The position numbers and the translations under genes are program-made. The notes under the pieces are model-generated. The model made no database searches. It was given only the letters and a program-made list of their open reading frames with translations, and was not told the DNA's origin. Shown here piece after piece: positions 34,918-42,774 of a DNA stretch of 64,000 bases (its first letter is position 1; each line of letters begins with the position of its first letter). The DNA is taken from assembly GCF_000385375.1 (NCBI RefSeq), contig NZ_ARVV01000001.1:3410001-3474000 (forward strand), read 5' to 3'. The DNA is from Methyloversatilis discipulorum (GTDB lineage: Bacteria > Pseudomonadota > Gammaproteobacteria > Burkholderiales > Rhodocyclaceae).

Positions 34918-35849
34918 GACAGCTGTCTCCAGTCGAGGATCATCTTCAGGCAGCCGGGGTCGCCGAATGCCGTGCGGTAAGCGAGGTCGGCGCGGATGGC
35001 CGCCTCGCGGTGCGTGATCAGGCCATCGAGCGACAGCCGGCCGTCGGCGGCCATGTCGCGCACGGTGGCCAGATCGGCGTCCTGCCATTGGGCGGCGACG
35101 CGCAATCGCGCCTCGCGCATGAAAGCCGGTGCGAAATGGAAGGACAGTGCGTCCTCGTAGAAGCCGGCCAGCACGATTTCGCCCTGTGGCGCCAGCCGTG
35201 CGATCAGCGTATCGAGCAGCGTCGCGTCGCCGCTGACGTCGCAGATGCAGCGGTAGTCGCGACGGCTGTCCAGCGCGGCCGGGATGACCGGGTAACCGGT
35301 GCTGCCGGCGGCGCGCATCGGATTCGTCTCCCACACCACCGGATCACCGCCGGCGGCGACCGTGAGCCGTGCAACCAGCCGGCCGAGCACGCCGTGACCG
35401 ATGATGAGATCGGGCAGCGTAGCGCCGCCCATGACCGCGTGCTGCGCGGTGGCGGCCAGCGCCAGCAGGATGCCGCGTTCGGCCAGGGCTTCGTCTATCG
35501 GCAGCGCCCGCGCCGCCGGTACCACCAGCCGTGAGGCGGCCCCGCCGAACAGGCCGCGCACCTCGCCGAAACAGCGCGCACCCGGTACGAACACCCGCTC
35601 GCCGACGCGCAGTCCTGCGGCGCGCCCGGCGGCGCTGACGCGGCCCACCGATTCGTAACCCGGCACCAGCGGATAACCCATGCCCGGAAAGGGCGGCATG
35701 CGACCGGACCACAGCAGGCGTTCGGTGCCGGTGCTGATGCCGCTCCACTCGACATCGACGACGACGTCGGCGTCTCCTGCAGGCGCCAGATCCAGCCGTG
35801 TCACGACCAGCTGTTCCGGTTGCTGCAGCACTACGGCCATGCTGTCCAT
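34914..35849 (-). CDS. bchC: bacteriochlorophyllide a dehydrogenase
   Basis: 311 residues, zinc-type medium-chain dehydrogenase fold that oxidises the C3 hydroxyethyl group to acetyl. GERVFVPGARCFGEVRGLFGGA and IIGHGVLGRLVARL (nucleotide-binding) are seen. GGGGAGG precedes the ATG. It is the first gene after a strongly predicted PpsR-controlled promoter in the 92-base gap behind crtF. Confidence 0.95.
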   Translation of the reverse strand: MDSMAVVLQQPEQLVVTRLDLAPAGDADVVVDVEWSGISTGTERLLWSGRMPPFPGMGYPLVPGYESVGRVSAAGRAAGLRVGERVFVPGARCFGEVRGLFGGAASRLVVPAARALPIDEALAERGILLALAATAQHAVMGGATLPDLIIGHGVLGRLVARLTVAAGGDPVVWETNPMRAAGSTGYPVIPAALDSRRDYRCICDVSGDATLLDTLIARLAPQGEIVLAGFYEDALSFHFAPAFMREARLRVAAQWQDADLATVRDMAADGRLSLDGLITHREAAIRADLAYRTAFGDPGCLKMILDWRQLS

Positions 35850-35906
35850 CGCGCCTCCCCGTTGAGGACGGTCGGCTGACGGTGTCAGCACGGCCTGTCG
35901 CATAAG

Positions 35907-35950
35907 TGTCATTCTATGTTTACTATGATCTGTGTCAACGTTTAATTACA
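35907..35950 (-). promoter_or_regulatory. bchC promoter with two PpsR palindromes 8 bp apart
   Basis: Read toward bchC: -35 TTGACA (35938-35933), 16-base spacer, -10 TAGAAT (35916-35911). A perfect TGT-N12-ACA palindrome (35933-35950) covers the -35, and a 5-of-6 match (35907-35924) covers the -10. They are separated by exactly 8 bp, as at Rhodobacter capsulatus bchC. The upstream site overlaps the last codons of crtF. Confidence 0.8.
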
Positions 35951-37135
35951 CTTTGTCGCTTCATCTGCTGTCAGCGGTCGTGGACGCGCCACCAGCACGC
36001 AGGTCTGCAGCGGGATCCGCGTCGGCAGACGGCCGATCTGGCAGAAGCCAGCGGCGCGCAACATGTCGGTGAGCCGCGCCTCGCTGCGCGGGCGGCCCCG
36101 CCCCATTGCCATCAGGTAGAAGCCGAAATAGGCGTCGCCTACCGGCTCGGCGCCGGCGACGCCGGACATCGGTTCGGCGATCAGCAGCGTGCCGTCGGGT
36201 GGCAGCAGCGCGCGGATGGCGCGCAGCAGCTGCATCACGTCGTCGTCGTCGTGGTCGTGCAGCACGCGCACCACCGACACCAGGTCGGCACCACGCGGCA
36301 AGGCGTCGGTCTGAAAGGCGCCGCCGAAAACCTCGGCGCGCGTCGTCATGCCCGCCTCGACGAAACGCCGGCGCGCCTGCGCCGCCACCGCCGGCAGGTC
36401 GAACAGCTGCAGCCGCAGCTCCGGGGCGCGACGCGCGGCGGCACGCAGAAAGCTGCCATCGCCGCCACCGACGTCGAGCAGGCAGCGGTGCATGGCCACC
36501 GGATAGGTATCGAGCACCTCGTCGGCCACCAGCGGCTGCGAAGCCGCCATCAGCGCCGTGTAGTCGGCGATGCGGCCGTCGTCGAGCGCCGCCGCATCGG
36601 CATTGCCGGCATAGGGCCAGTAGCCGGACAGCGCAGTGGTGCCGGACAGGCCGCGCAACAGCGCCACCGGGTCCTCGAAATCGCGATAGACCCGACCGTG
36701 ATGCTCGACCATGTCGGCAATGCCCGGATTGGCCAGCACGGCCGCCCCCAGCATGCCCAAGCCGTAGCGGCCGCCGCTGCGGCGCGACGCCAGGCGCAGC
36801 GCCACCGCCGCGTCGAGCAGTCGCTCGGCGGCGTCGCGGCTGAGCCCTGTGCGCAGGGCCACCTGCTGCGCGCTCTGCGCGCCGTCGGCGAGCAATTCGA
36901 ACAGTTTCAGTCGCACGCAGGCGAGCAGCACCTGCGAATAGACGAAGCCGGCGCACAGATCGAACAGCGCACGCGCCTCGCGGCGCGCCTTGTGGCGCGT
37001 CAGCGGAAAGGCGGCCGCCCAGCGATGGAAACGCGGGCTGCTGAGCAGGCGCTCCGCCGCCTGGCGGATGCGCTCGATCAGGCCGCCTTCGTTCGCCGCC
37101 ATCGACGACGGCCGGAAAGTGTCGGGCAGATCCAT
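35942..37135 (-). CDS. crtF: hydroxyneurosporene O-methyltransferase
   Basis: 397 residues. C-terminal SAM-dependent methyltransferase domain with motif I CLLDVGGGDGSFLRAAARR and VVRVLHDHDDDDVMQLLRAI, and an N-terminal helical dimerisation part. It methylates the C1 hydroxyl of acyclic carotenoids (spheroidene/spirilloxanthin series). Ten bases downstream of crtE. Confidence 0.93.
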   Translation of the reverse strand: MDLPDTFRPSSMAANEGGLIERIRQAAERLLSSPRFHRWAAAFPLTRHKARREARALFDLCAGFVYSQVLLACVRLKLFELLADGAQSAQQVALRTGLSRDAAERLLDAAVALRLASRRSGGRYGLGMLGAAVLANPGIADMVEHHGRVYRDFEDPVALLRGLSGTTALSGYWPYAGNADAAALDDGRIADYTALMAASQPLVADEVLDTYPVAMHRCLLDVGGGDGSFLRAAARRAPELRLQLFDLPAVAAQARRRFVEAGMTTRAEVFGGAFQTDALPRGADLVSVVRVLHDHDDDDVMQLLRAIRALLPPDGTLLIAEPMSGVAGAEPVGDAYFGFYLMAMGRGRPRSEARLTDMLRAAGFCQIGRLPTRIPLQTCVLVARPRPLTADEATKCN

Positions 37136-37145
37136 GACGCGCGCT

Positions 37146-38039
37146 TCAGGCGGCGCAGTCGACGATCTCTGCCGGCAGGAAGCGTCGCGCTTCCATCGCG
37201 ATCACCGCGCGCAATCCGTCGGCACCGGAGCACGCAGGCACTGCGTCCATCGCATCGCTCACCAGTTGCTGCAGCCGTTTCACCGCGCCCGGTATGCCCA
37301 GTTCGCGGGCGGCGCTCGGCCGGCCCAGCGCGGCGTCGCGACCGATCGGCTTGCCGATGCGCTCCTGCGTCGAGGCCACGTCGAGGATGTCGTCGGCCAC
37401 CTGGAAGGCTTCGCCCATGCAGTCGCCGAGCGCGCGCCACGGGCCGGGATCGGCCCCCGCCGCCGCCGCGCCGGCCATGGTCGCCGCGGCAAACAGCGCG
37501 CCGGTCTTGGCCTGCTGGTACTGGCGCAGGTTCACGTCGGTTTCGCATTCGAGCGCCTGACCGGCGACGATGCCCGACGGCACGCCGACACCGCGACCGA
37601 TGATGGACAGCAGCGGCAGCAGACGGTACGGCGCCTGGGCGCCGCCGCGTGCCATCGTCTGGAAGGCCAGCACGATCAGCGCATCGCCGGTCAGCACGGC
37701 GATGCGCTCGCCGAAGGCGCTGTGCACCGAAGGCTTGCCCCGGCGCAGCGGCGCGTCGTCGAAGCAGGGCAGATCGTCATGCACCAGCGAGGCGCAGTGC
37801 AGCAGTTCGATCGCCGCCGCCGCGTGGTCGGCGATCGACGTGTCGTCCTCGCCGCAGGCGCAGGCCGCGGCCAGACACAGCCGCGGCCGGATGCGCGCGC
37901 CGCCCGGGAACACCGCGTGACGGATGGCCGCCGCCAGCAGCGGCGGGCAGCCGGGACCGTCGGCATGCGACAGCGCGGCCACCAGCGATTGTTCGACCGC
38001 CATCCCCAGGGCCTGCTCGATGCGCTTCATTCCATCCAT
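37146..38039 (-). CDS. crtE: geranylgeranyl diphosphate synthase
   Basis: 297-residue trans-prenyl synthase with the first aspartate-rich motif HDDLPCFDD (residues 87-95) and the second VADDILD. It makes GGPP for both carotenoids and the bacteriochlorophyll tail. The ATG at 38039 has GGGGA upstream; an ATG at 38030 is possible. It is the first gene of the crtEF-bchCXYZ-pufBALMC series and is divergent from crtD. Confidence 0.93.
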   Translation of the reverse strand: MDGMKRIEQALGMAVEQSLVAALSHADGPGCPPLLAAAIRHAVFPGGARIRPRLCLAAACACGEDDTSIADHAAAAIELLHCASLVHDDLPCFDDAPLRRGKPSVHSAFGERIAVLTGDALIVLAFQTMARGGAQAPYRLLPLLSIIGRGVGVPSGIVAGQALECETDVNLRQYQQAKTGALFAAATMAGAAAAGADPGPWRALGDCMGEAFQVADDILDVASTQERIGKPIGRDAALGRPSAARELGIPGAVKRLQQLVSDAMDAVPACSGADGLRAVIAMEARRFLPAEIVDCAA

Positions 38040-38096
38040 GGCCTGTTCCCCGCATGTGTCGGCGCGCAGCTGTGTCCGACGAGTTATCGCGCCAAC

Positions 38097-38145
38097 TGTC
38101 AACCTTGATTGTCAGGCGCTGGTGTAATGTAATGTAGACATGACA
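38097..38145. promoter_or_regulatory. crtE-crtD divergent control region with PpsR palindromes
   Basis: Two perfect TGT-N12-ACA palindromes overlap each other (38123-38140 and 38128-38145). A third, 5 of 6 (38097-38114, TGT-N12-TCA), lies exactly 8 bp to the left of the first. A crtD promoter fits: TTGATT at 38105-38110, 17 bases, TGTAAT at 38128-38133, so the palindromes cover both elements. For crtE the best candidate is TTGACG-17-TACATT on the other strand, less convincing. Confidence 0.75.
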
Positions 38146-38180
38146 GGTCGTAACGTCAATGAAGGTTTACAGGAGCCGGC

Positions 38181-39671
38181 ATGAGCGGACAGGACGTGGT
38201 GGTGATCGGTGCCGGCGTGGCGGGCCTGGTGGCCGCGCTCGAACTGGCCCGCCGCGGCCTGGCGGTGACGCTGACCGAGCGCGCAGGCACGCCCGGCGGC
38301 AAGCTGCGCGAGGTGCACGTGGCCGGTCTGCGGCTCGACGCCGGCCCGACGGTGTTTACGCTGCGCGAGGTATTCGAGGACATCTTCGATGCCGCCGGCA
38401 GCAACTTCGCCACCCACGTCGGCACGCGCAAGGTCGAGGTGCTGGCGCGGCACGCCTGGTCGGCCGGCGAGCACCTGGATCTGCATGCCGACGTCGACCG
38501 CAGTGCCGAGGCCATCGGCGACTTCGCCGGCGCCGCCGAGGCGCGGCGTTTCGTCCGTTTCACGCGCGAGGCGCAGACCATCTACCGCACGCTCGACAGC
38601 AGCTTCATGCGCGCCCAGCGGCCAGGGCCACTCGAACTGGCGCGCCGCGCCGGCGTCGACATCCTGCGCATACGCCCCTTTGCGACGATGTGGCAGGCGC
38701 TCGGCAGCAACTTCCGCGACCCGCGGCTGCGCCAGCTGTTCGGCCGCTACGCCACCTATTGCGGCTCGTCGCCCTTCGATGCACCGGCCACCTTGATGCT
38801 GGTGGCCCACGTCGAACAGCGCGGCGTATGGCTGATCGAGGGCGGCATGTACCGGCTGGCCGAGGCGCTGGCGGCACTGTGCGTGCGTCACGGCGTGCAG
38901 TTCCGCTACGGCGAGCACGTCAGCGAGATCACGCTGCAGGGCGATCACGTCTCCGGTGTACGACTGGCCTCGGGCGAGTGGCTGGCGGCGCGCACCGTGG
39001 TTGCCAACGCCGACGTCGCCGCGCTGCCTGCCGGCCACTTCGGTGACGACGTGCGCCGCGCGACGGCCGCCGTCGAGCCGGCCGCGCGCTCGCTGTCGGC
39101 GGTGACCTGGAATCTGGTCGCGGCCACACGGGGCTTTCCGCTGCTGCGCCACAACGTGTTCTTTTCCGCCGACTACCGCGCGGAATTCGACGACCTGCAG
39201 CGCCATCGCCGGCTGCCGCGCGCCCCCACCGTGTATGTCTGCGCACAGGATCGCGGCGATGCACCGCCGCCGTCGTCACTGCCGGCGGAGCGCCTGCTCT
39301 GTCTGGTCAATGCGCCGGCCGATGGCGACCGCAGGCTGGCACGCCCCGGCGAGATCGAGCGCTGCGCTCACCTCGCCTTCCGCCAGATGGAACAGTGCGG
39401 CCTGCACATCGACCGCCGCGCCAGCGCCTGCGTCACCACCACGCCGGAAGACTTCAACCGGATGTTTCCCGCGACCGGCGGCGCGCTTTACGGCGAGGCC
39501 TCGCACGGCTGGCGCGCCGCTTTCCGTCGTCCCGGCGCACGCAGCCGCGTGCCCGGACTCTATCTGGCCGGCGGCAGCGCGCACCCTGGCCCCGGTCTGC
39601 CGATGGCCGCGCTGTCCGGCCGGCTGGCCGCCGACTGCATCCTGCGCGACCGGACGGAGGCCCGCTCATGA
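38181..39671 (+). CDS. crtD: methoxyneurosporene dehydrogenase (carotenoid 3,4-desaturase)
   Basis: 496 residues, CrtI-type FAD dehydrogenase: VVVIGAGVAGLVAALELARRG at the N-terminus, the conserved GGKLREV and DAGPTVFTL, and the C-terminal LYLAGGSAHPGPGLPMAALSG. Placed next to crtC and distinct from the CrtI at 42767-44296, it is assigned as CrtD, which introduces the C3,4 double bond. CAGGAG precedes the ATG. The stop overlaps crtC (ATGA). Confidence 0.9.
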   Translation: MSGQDVVVIGAGVAGLVAALELARRGLAVTLTERAGTPGGKLREVHVAGLRLDAGPTVFTLREVFEDIFDAAGSNFATHVGTRKVEVLARHAWSAGEHLDLHADVDRSAEAIGDFAGAAEARRFVRFTREAQTIYRTLDSSFMRAQRPGPLELARRAGVDILRIRPFATMWQALGSNFRDPRLRQLFGRYATYCGSSPFDAPATLMLVAHVEQRGVWLIEGGMYRLAEALAALCVRHGVQFRYGEHVSEITLQGDHVSGVRLASGEWLAARTVVANADVAALPAGHFGDDVRRATAAVEPAARSLSAVTWNLVAATRGFPLLRHNVFFSADYRAEFDDLQRHRRLPRAPTVYVCAQDRGDAPPPSSLPAERLLCLVNAPADGDRRLARPGEIERCAHLAFRQMEQCGLHIDRRASACVTTTPEDFNRMFPATGGALYGEASHGWRAAFRRPGARSRVPGLYLAGGSAHPGPGLPMAALSGRLAADCILRDRTEARS

Positions 39672-40615
39672 ATGCACGCAACTTCGACGCCGCCGTCGCG
39701 CCGGGTGGCTACCGCTGGTGGTATGTCGACGCCACCAGCGATGACGGCCGCTGCGGACTGACGGTGATCGCCTTCATCGGCAGCGTGTTCTCGCCGTATT
39801 ACGCACTGGCCCGCCGCCGTCGCCCGGGTGCCGCCGATCCGCACGCGCACTGCGCGGTGAATGTCGCACTGTATGGCGACAGGCGCCGCTGGACCATGAC
39901 CGAGCGCGGCGCATCGGCGCTGCAGCGCGACACGCACAGCCTGCGCATCGGCCCGAGCCGGCTGCACTGGGACGGCGCGGCCCTCACCATCGACCTCGAC
40001 GAGATCGGCGCGCCGCTGCCGATGCGCGTGCGCGGCAGCGTGCGCCTGCACGCGCCCACACTGGCGCAGGACGCCTTCGCGCTCGATGCCGAGGGGCGCC
40101 ATCTGTGGCTGCCGATCGCACCCTGCGCGCGAGTCGAAGTGAGACTGAGCGAACCGGCGCTGCACTGGCATGGCGACGCCTATGCCGACAGCAATGCCGG
40201 CACTCGCGCGCTGGAGGAGGATTTCACCCGCTGGCACTGGTCGCGCAGCAACCTGCGCGGCGGCGACACCGCGGTGCTGTACGACGTGCAGCGACGCGAC
40301 GGCACGCCGCATACGCTGGCGCTGCATTTCGACGCCGACGGCGGCTGCCGCAGCTTCGCCGCACCGGCGGCGCATGAACTGCCCGGCACGCGCTGGGGCA
40401 TCGCCCGTGCGACGCGCAGCGAGGGCGGCACGACACCGCAGGCGCGCACGCTTGAAGACACGCCCTTCTATGCGCGCTCGCTGCTCGACACCTGTCTGCT
40501 TGGCGAGCCGGTGCATGGCGTGCACGAAAGCCTGGACCTCGAACGCTTCCGCAGCGGCTGGGTGCAGATGCTGCTGCCCTTCCGCATGCCGCGGCGCAGC
40601 GCATGGGCCGCCTGA
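39668..40615 (+). CDS. crtC: carotenoid 1,2-hydratase
   Basis: 315 residues. YRWWYVDATSDDGRCGLTVIAFIGSVFSPYY near the start and HWHGDAYADSNAG with DFTRWHWSR in the second half are CrtC family signatures. It adds water across the C1,2 bond of neurosporene/lycopene. Translation is coupled to crtD. With crtD and crtF present and no crtA visible, the expected end products are of the spirilloxanthin or demethylspheroidene/hydroxyspheroidene type. Confidence 0.92.
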   Translation: MNARNFDAAVAPGGYRWWYVDATSDDGRCGLTVIAFIGSVFSPYYALARRRRPGAADPHAHCAVNVALYGDRRRWTMTERGASALQRDTHSLRIGPSRLHWDGAALTIDLDEIGAPLPMRVRGSVRLHAPTLAQDAFALDAEGRHLWLPIAPCARVEVRLSEPALHWHGDAYADSNAGTRALEEDFTRWHWSRSNLRGGDTAVLYDVQRRDGTPHTLALHFDADGGCRSFAAPAAHELPGTRWGIARATRSEGGTTPQARTLEDTPFYARSLLDTCLLGEPVHGVHESLDLERFRSGWVQMLLPFRMPRRSAWAA

Positions 40616-40625
40616 GAGGCCGTCG

Positions 40626-40778
40626 TCAACGCCCGGCTCCGCGCTCCGGCGCTTCGTCCTTGCGGTCGCCCTCGCGCTTCTGCAGGCGGCGCACCGACAC
40701 CAGCTGGTACACGGCGAACACCAGCACGCCGCCGAATATCAGTACCGCCTCGACAATGACCAGCGTGGTCGGACTCAT
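40626..40778 (-). CDS. small single-span membrane protein, unknown
   Basis: 50 residues: MSPTTLVIVEAVLIFGGVLVFAVYQLVSVRR followed by a charged tail (KREGDRKDEAPERGAGR). One membrane helix near the N-terminus. GGAGGG precedes the ATG at good distance, which supports it as a real gene despite its size. It is convergent with crtC (10 bases between stops) and divergent from bchO. Function unknown; similar short proteins next to bchO/crtC occur in related clusters, but I cannot name a family. Confidence 0.65.
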   Translation of the reverse strand: MSPTTLVIVEAVLIFGGVLVFAVYQLVSVRRLQKREGDRKDEAPERGAGR

Positions 40779-40841
40779 TGCACGCCCTCCTGTATGGTTG
40801 AATCGACTGCACTGAACCTGCCCCCGAAACTTCACAACGCC

Positions 40842-41714
40842 ATGGCCGCAACCGAAAGCCTCGACTGGCCGCGCGACGGCGCCGACTGGCCCAATCGCGA
40901 TGCAAGCCGCTTCGTCGACGCCGGCGGCGTGCACTGGCACGTGCAGATCGCGGGCAGCGGCCCGCCGCTGCTGCTGCTGCATGGCAGTGGCGCGTCGACC
41001 CACTCCTGGCGCGAGCTGCTGCCGCTGCTGGCGTGCGAACACACCGTCATCGCGCCCGACCTGCCGGGCCATGCCTTCAGTTCGACCCCGCCGGTCCACA
41101 CGCTGTCGCTGCCCGGCATGGCGCGCGCCATCGGCGCGCTGCTGCACGCACTGCAGATCGCACCGGCGGCGGTGGCCGGGCACTCGGCAGGTGCGGCGAT
41201 CGCGCTGCGCATGCGACTCGACGGCCTGCTGCCAGGCCGCCACCTGGTCAGCCTCAATGGCGCGCTGCTGCCGCTGCCCGGCCTGGCCGGCCTGCTGTTC
41301 CCGCCGGCCGCCCGCCTGCTGTCACTGACACCGTTCGCCGCCGCCCTGTTCGCGCGCAGCGCGTCGCGCAACGGTGCGGTCGAGCGGCTGATCGCCAGCA
41401 CCGGGTCGCACATCGACGCACGCGGCATCGCGCTGTACGCGCGGCTGGTGCGCTGCCGCGCGCACGTCGCCGGGGTACTCGGCATGATGGCGAACTGGGA
41501 CATCGCGCCGCTGGCGCGCGACCTGCCGCGGCTCGACGCCGCGCTGACACTGATCGCGGCGCGCGGCGACCGCACGGTGCCGCCCGACTGTTCGCGCCGC
41601 GTGCAGCGCATGGTGGCGGACGCTCGCCTGATCGAGCTCGACGGGCTGGGCCATCTGGCGCACGAGGAAGCGCCGCAGCGACTGGCCGCACTGATCGCCG
41701 AAGCGGTGCAGTAG
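40842..41714 (+). CDS. bchO: BchO, Mg-chelatase-associated alpha/beta hydrolase
   Basis: 290 residues from the ATG at 40842. DWPRDGADWPNRDASRFVDAGGVHWHVQ is the BchO N-terminal signature; the nucleophile elbow GHSAGAA and a C-terminal GLGHLAHEEAP histidine complete the alpha/beta-hydrolase fold. BchO is required or helpful for magnesium chelation but its reaction is unknown. An upstream in-frame ATG at 40794 would add 16 residues; neither start has a clear ribosome site. Confidence 0.88.
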   Translation: MAATESLDWPRDGADWPNRDASRFVDAGGVHWHVQIAGSGPPLLLLHGSGASTHSWRELLPLLACEHTVIAPDLPGHAFSSTPPVHTLSLPGMARAIGALLHALQIAPAAVAGHSAGAAIALRMRLDGLLPGRHLVSLNGALLPLPGLAGLLFPPAARLLSLTPFAAALFARSASRNGAVERLIASTGSHIDARGIALYARLVRCRAHVAGVLGMMANWDIAPLARDLPRLDAALTLIAARGDRTVPPDCSRRVQRMVADARLIELDGLGHLAHEEAPQRLAALIAEAVQ

Positions 41715-41724
41715 GCCACCGGCC

Positions 41725-42774
41725 TCAGCCGCCCTGCGCGCGCGCCCTGTCCTGCCGCTCCAGCCGCTCGAACAGGTCGATCAGCCATTCCAGCCGCTGT
41801 CGCGGCGTGCGCGACGGCAGGCGGTCGAGCCGTCCCTGCACGGCCAGCGGCAGCGGCGCCGCGGTGACCGCGTCGACCAGCATCGACACCTCCTCCAGCT
41901 CGGCGTAGCGCGCCTCCGCCTGCCGCGCGGCGGCGGTCAGCGAGCCGGCCAGCAGCACCGTCTTGCGCCAGGACGACACGACTGAGCGCTGCGACACTGA
42001 ATCGTGTCCGTTGGCCACCACGCCGCGGCCGATGTCGCGATAGATGGCACGTGCCGCCCGGATGCCCGGCCGGCAGGCCGGCGGCAGCTGTTCGATGCCG
42101 GCAGCGGCGCGCTCGTACAGCAGGTCGGCACAGCCAAGCAGGCGATCGAGCACCGGCACCAGCCGCGCGTCGAACACCGGCCGCGCCAGCCAGTCGTCCG
42201 GGTCGATGCCCGCGACGCGCAGCCAGCCGCGCGGCAGGTAGAGCCGGCCGCGCCGCGCGTCCTCGCCGATGTCGCGGGCGATGTTGGTGAGCTGCATCGC
42301 CAGCCCGAGGTCGCAGGCGCGCGCCGCCTGTTCGCGGTCGCGCACGCCCATCAGCATCGCCATCATGGCGCCGACGGTGGCCGCGACGCGGGCGCAGTAA
42401 TCGTACAGCTCGGACAGCGTTTCGTACTGCCGGCCGCGGGCGTCCCAGGCGAAGCCCTCGATCAGCGCGTGCAGCAGTGCCGGCGGTATCGCGAACTGCA
42501 CCACCACCCGCGACAGCATGCGATCGACCGGATCGTTACGCGGCCGGCCGGCACAGGCGGCGTCGACCCGCCGGCGCAGCGCCTCGACGGTCGCCTCGTC
42601 GGCGGCGCTGTCGTCGACCAGATCGTCGGCGATGCGGCAGAAGGCGTACAGCGCGCAGGCCGGTTCGCGCACCGCGCGCGGCAGCAGCAGCGAGGCGGCG
42701 AAGAAGGAGCGCGAGCCGTCGCGCAGCAGACGGCGGCAGGCCGCCATGTCCTGGGCTGCGTCGTGGTCAGACAT
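41725..42774 (-). CDS. crtB: phytoene synthase
   Basis: 349 residues; squalene/phytoene synthase family with the aspartate-rich sites RIADDLVDD and TNIARDIGEDARRGRLYLP. It condenses two GGPP to phytoene. Its ATG overlaps the crtI stop by eight bases. It is the last gene of bchI-bchD-crtI-crtB and convergent with bchO (10 bases between stops). Confidence 0.95.
   Translation of the reverse strand: MSDHDAAQDMAACRRLLRDGSRSFFAASLLLPRAVREPACALYAFCRIADDLVDDSAADEATVEALRRRVDAACAGRPRNDPVDRMLSRVVVQFAIPPALLHALIEGFAWDARGRQYETLSELYDYCARVAATVGAMMAMLMGVRDREQAARACDLGLAMQLTNIARDIGEDARRGRLYLPRGWLRVAGIDPDDWLARPVFDARLVPVLDRLLGCADLLYERAAAGIEQLPPACRPGIRAARAIYRDIGRGVVANGHDSVSQRSVVSSWRKTVLLAGSLTAAARQAEARYAELEEVSMLVDAVTAAPLPLAVQGRLDRLPSRTPRQRLEWLIDLFERLERQDRARAQGG

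Noticed and set aside
40791..40808. TGT-N12-ACT near-match upstream of bchO
   Set aside because: Single 5/6 match without a partner at 7-8 bp and without a clear promoter; such matches are expected by chance.
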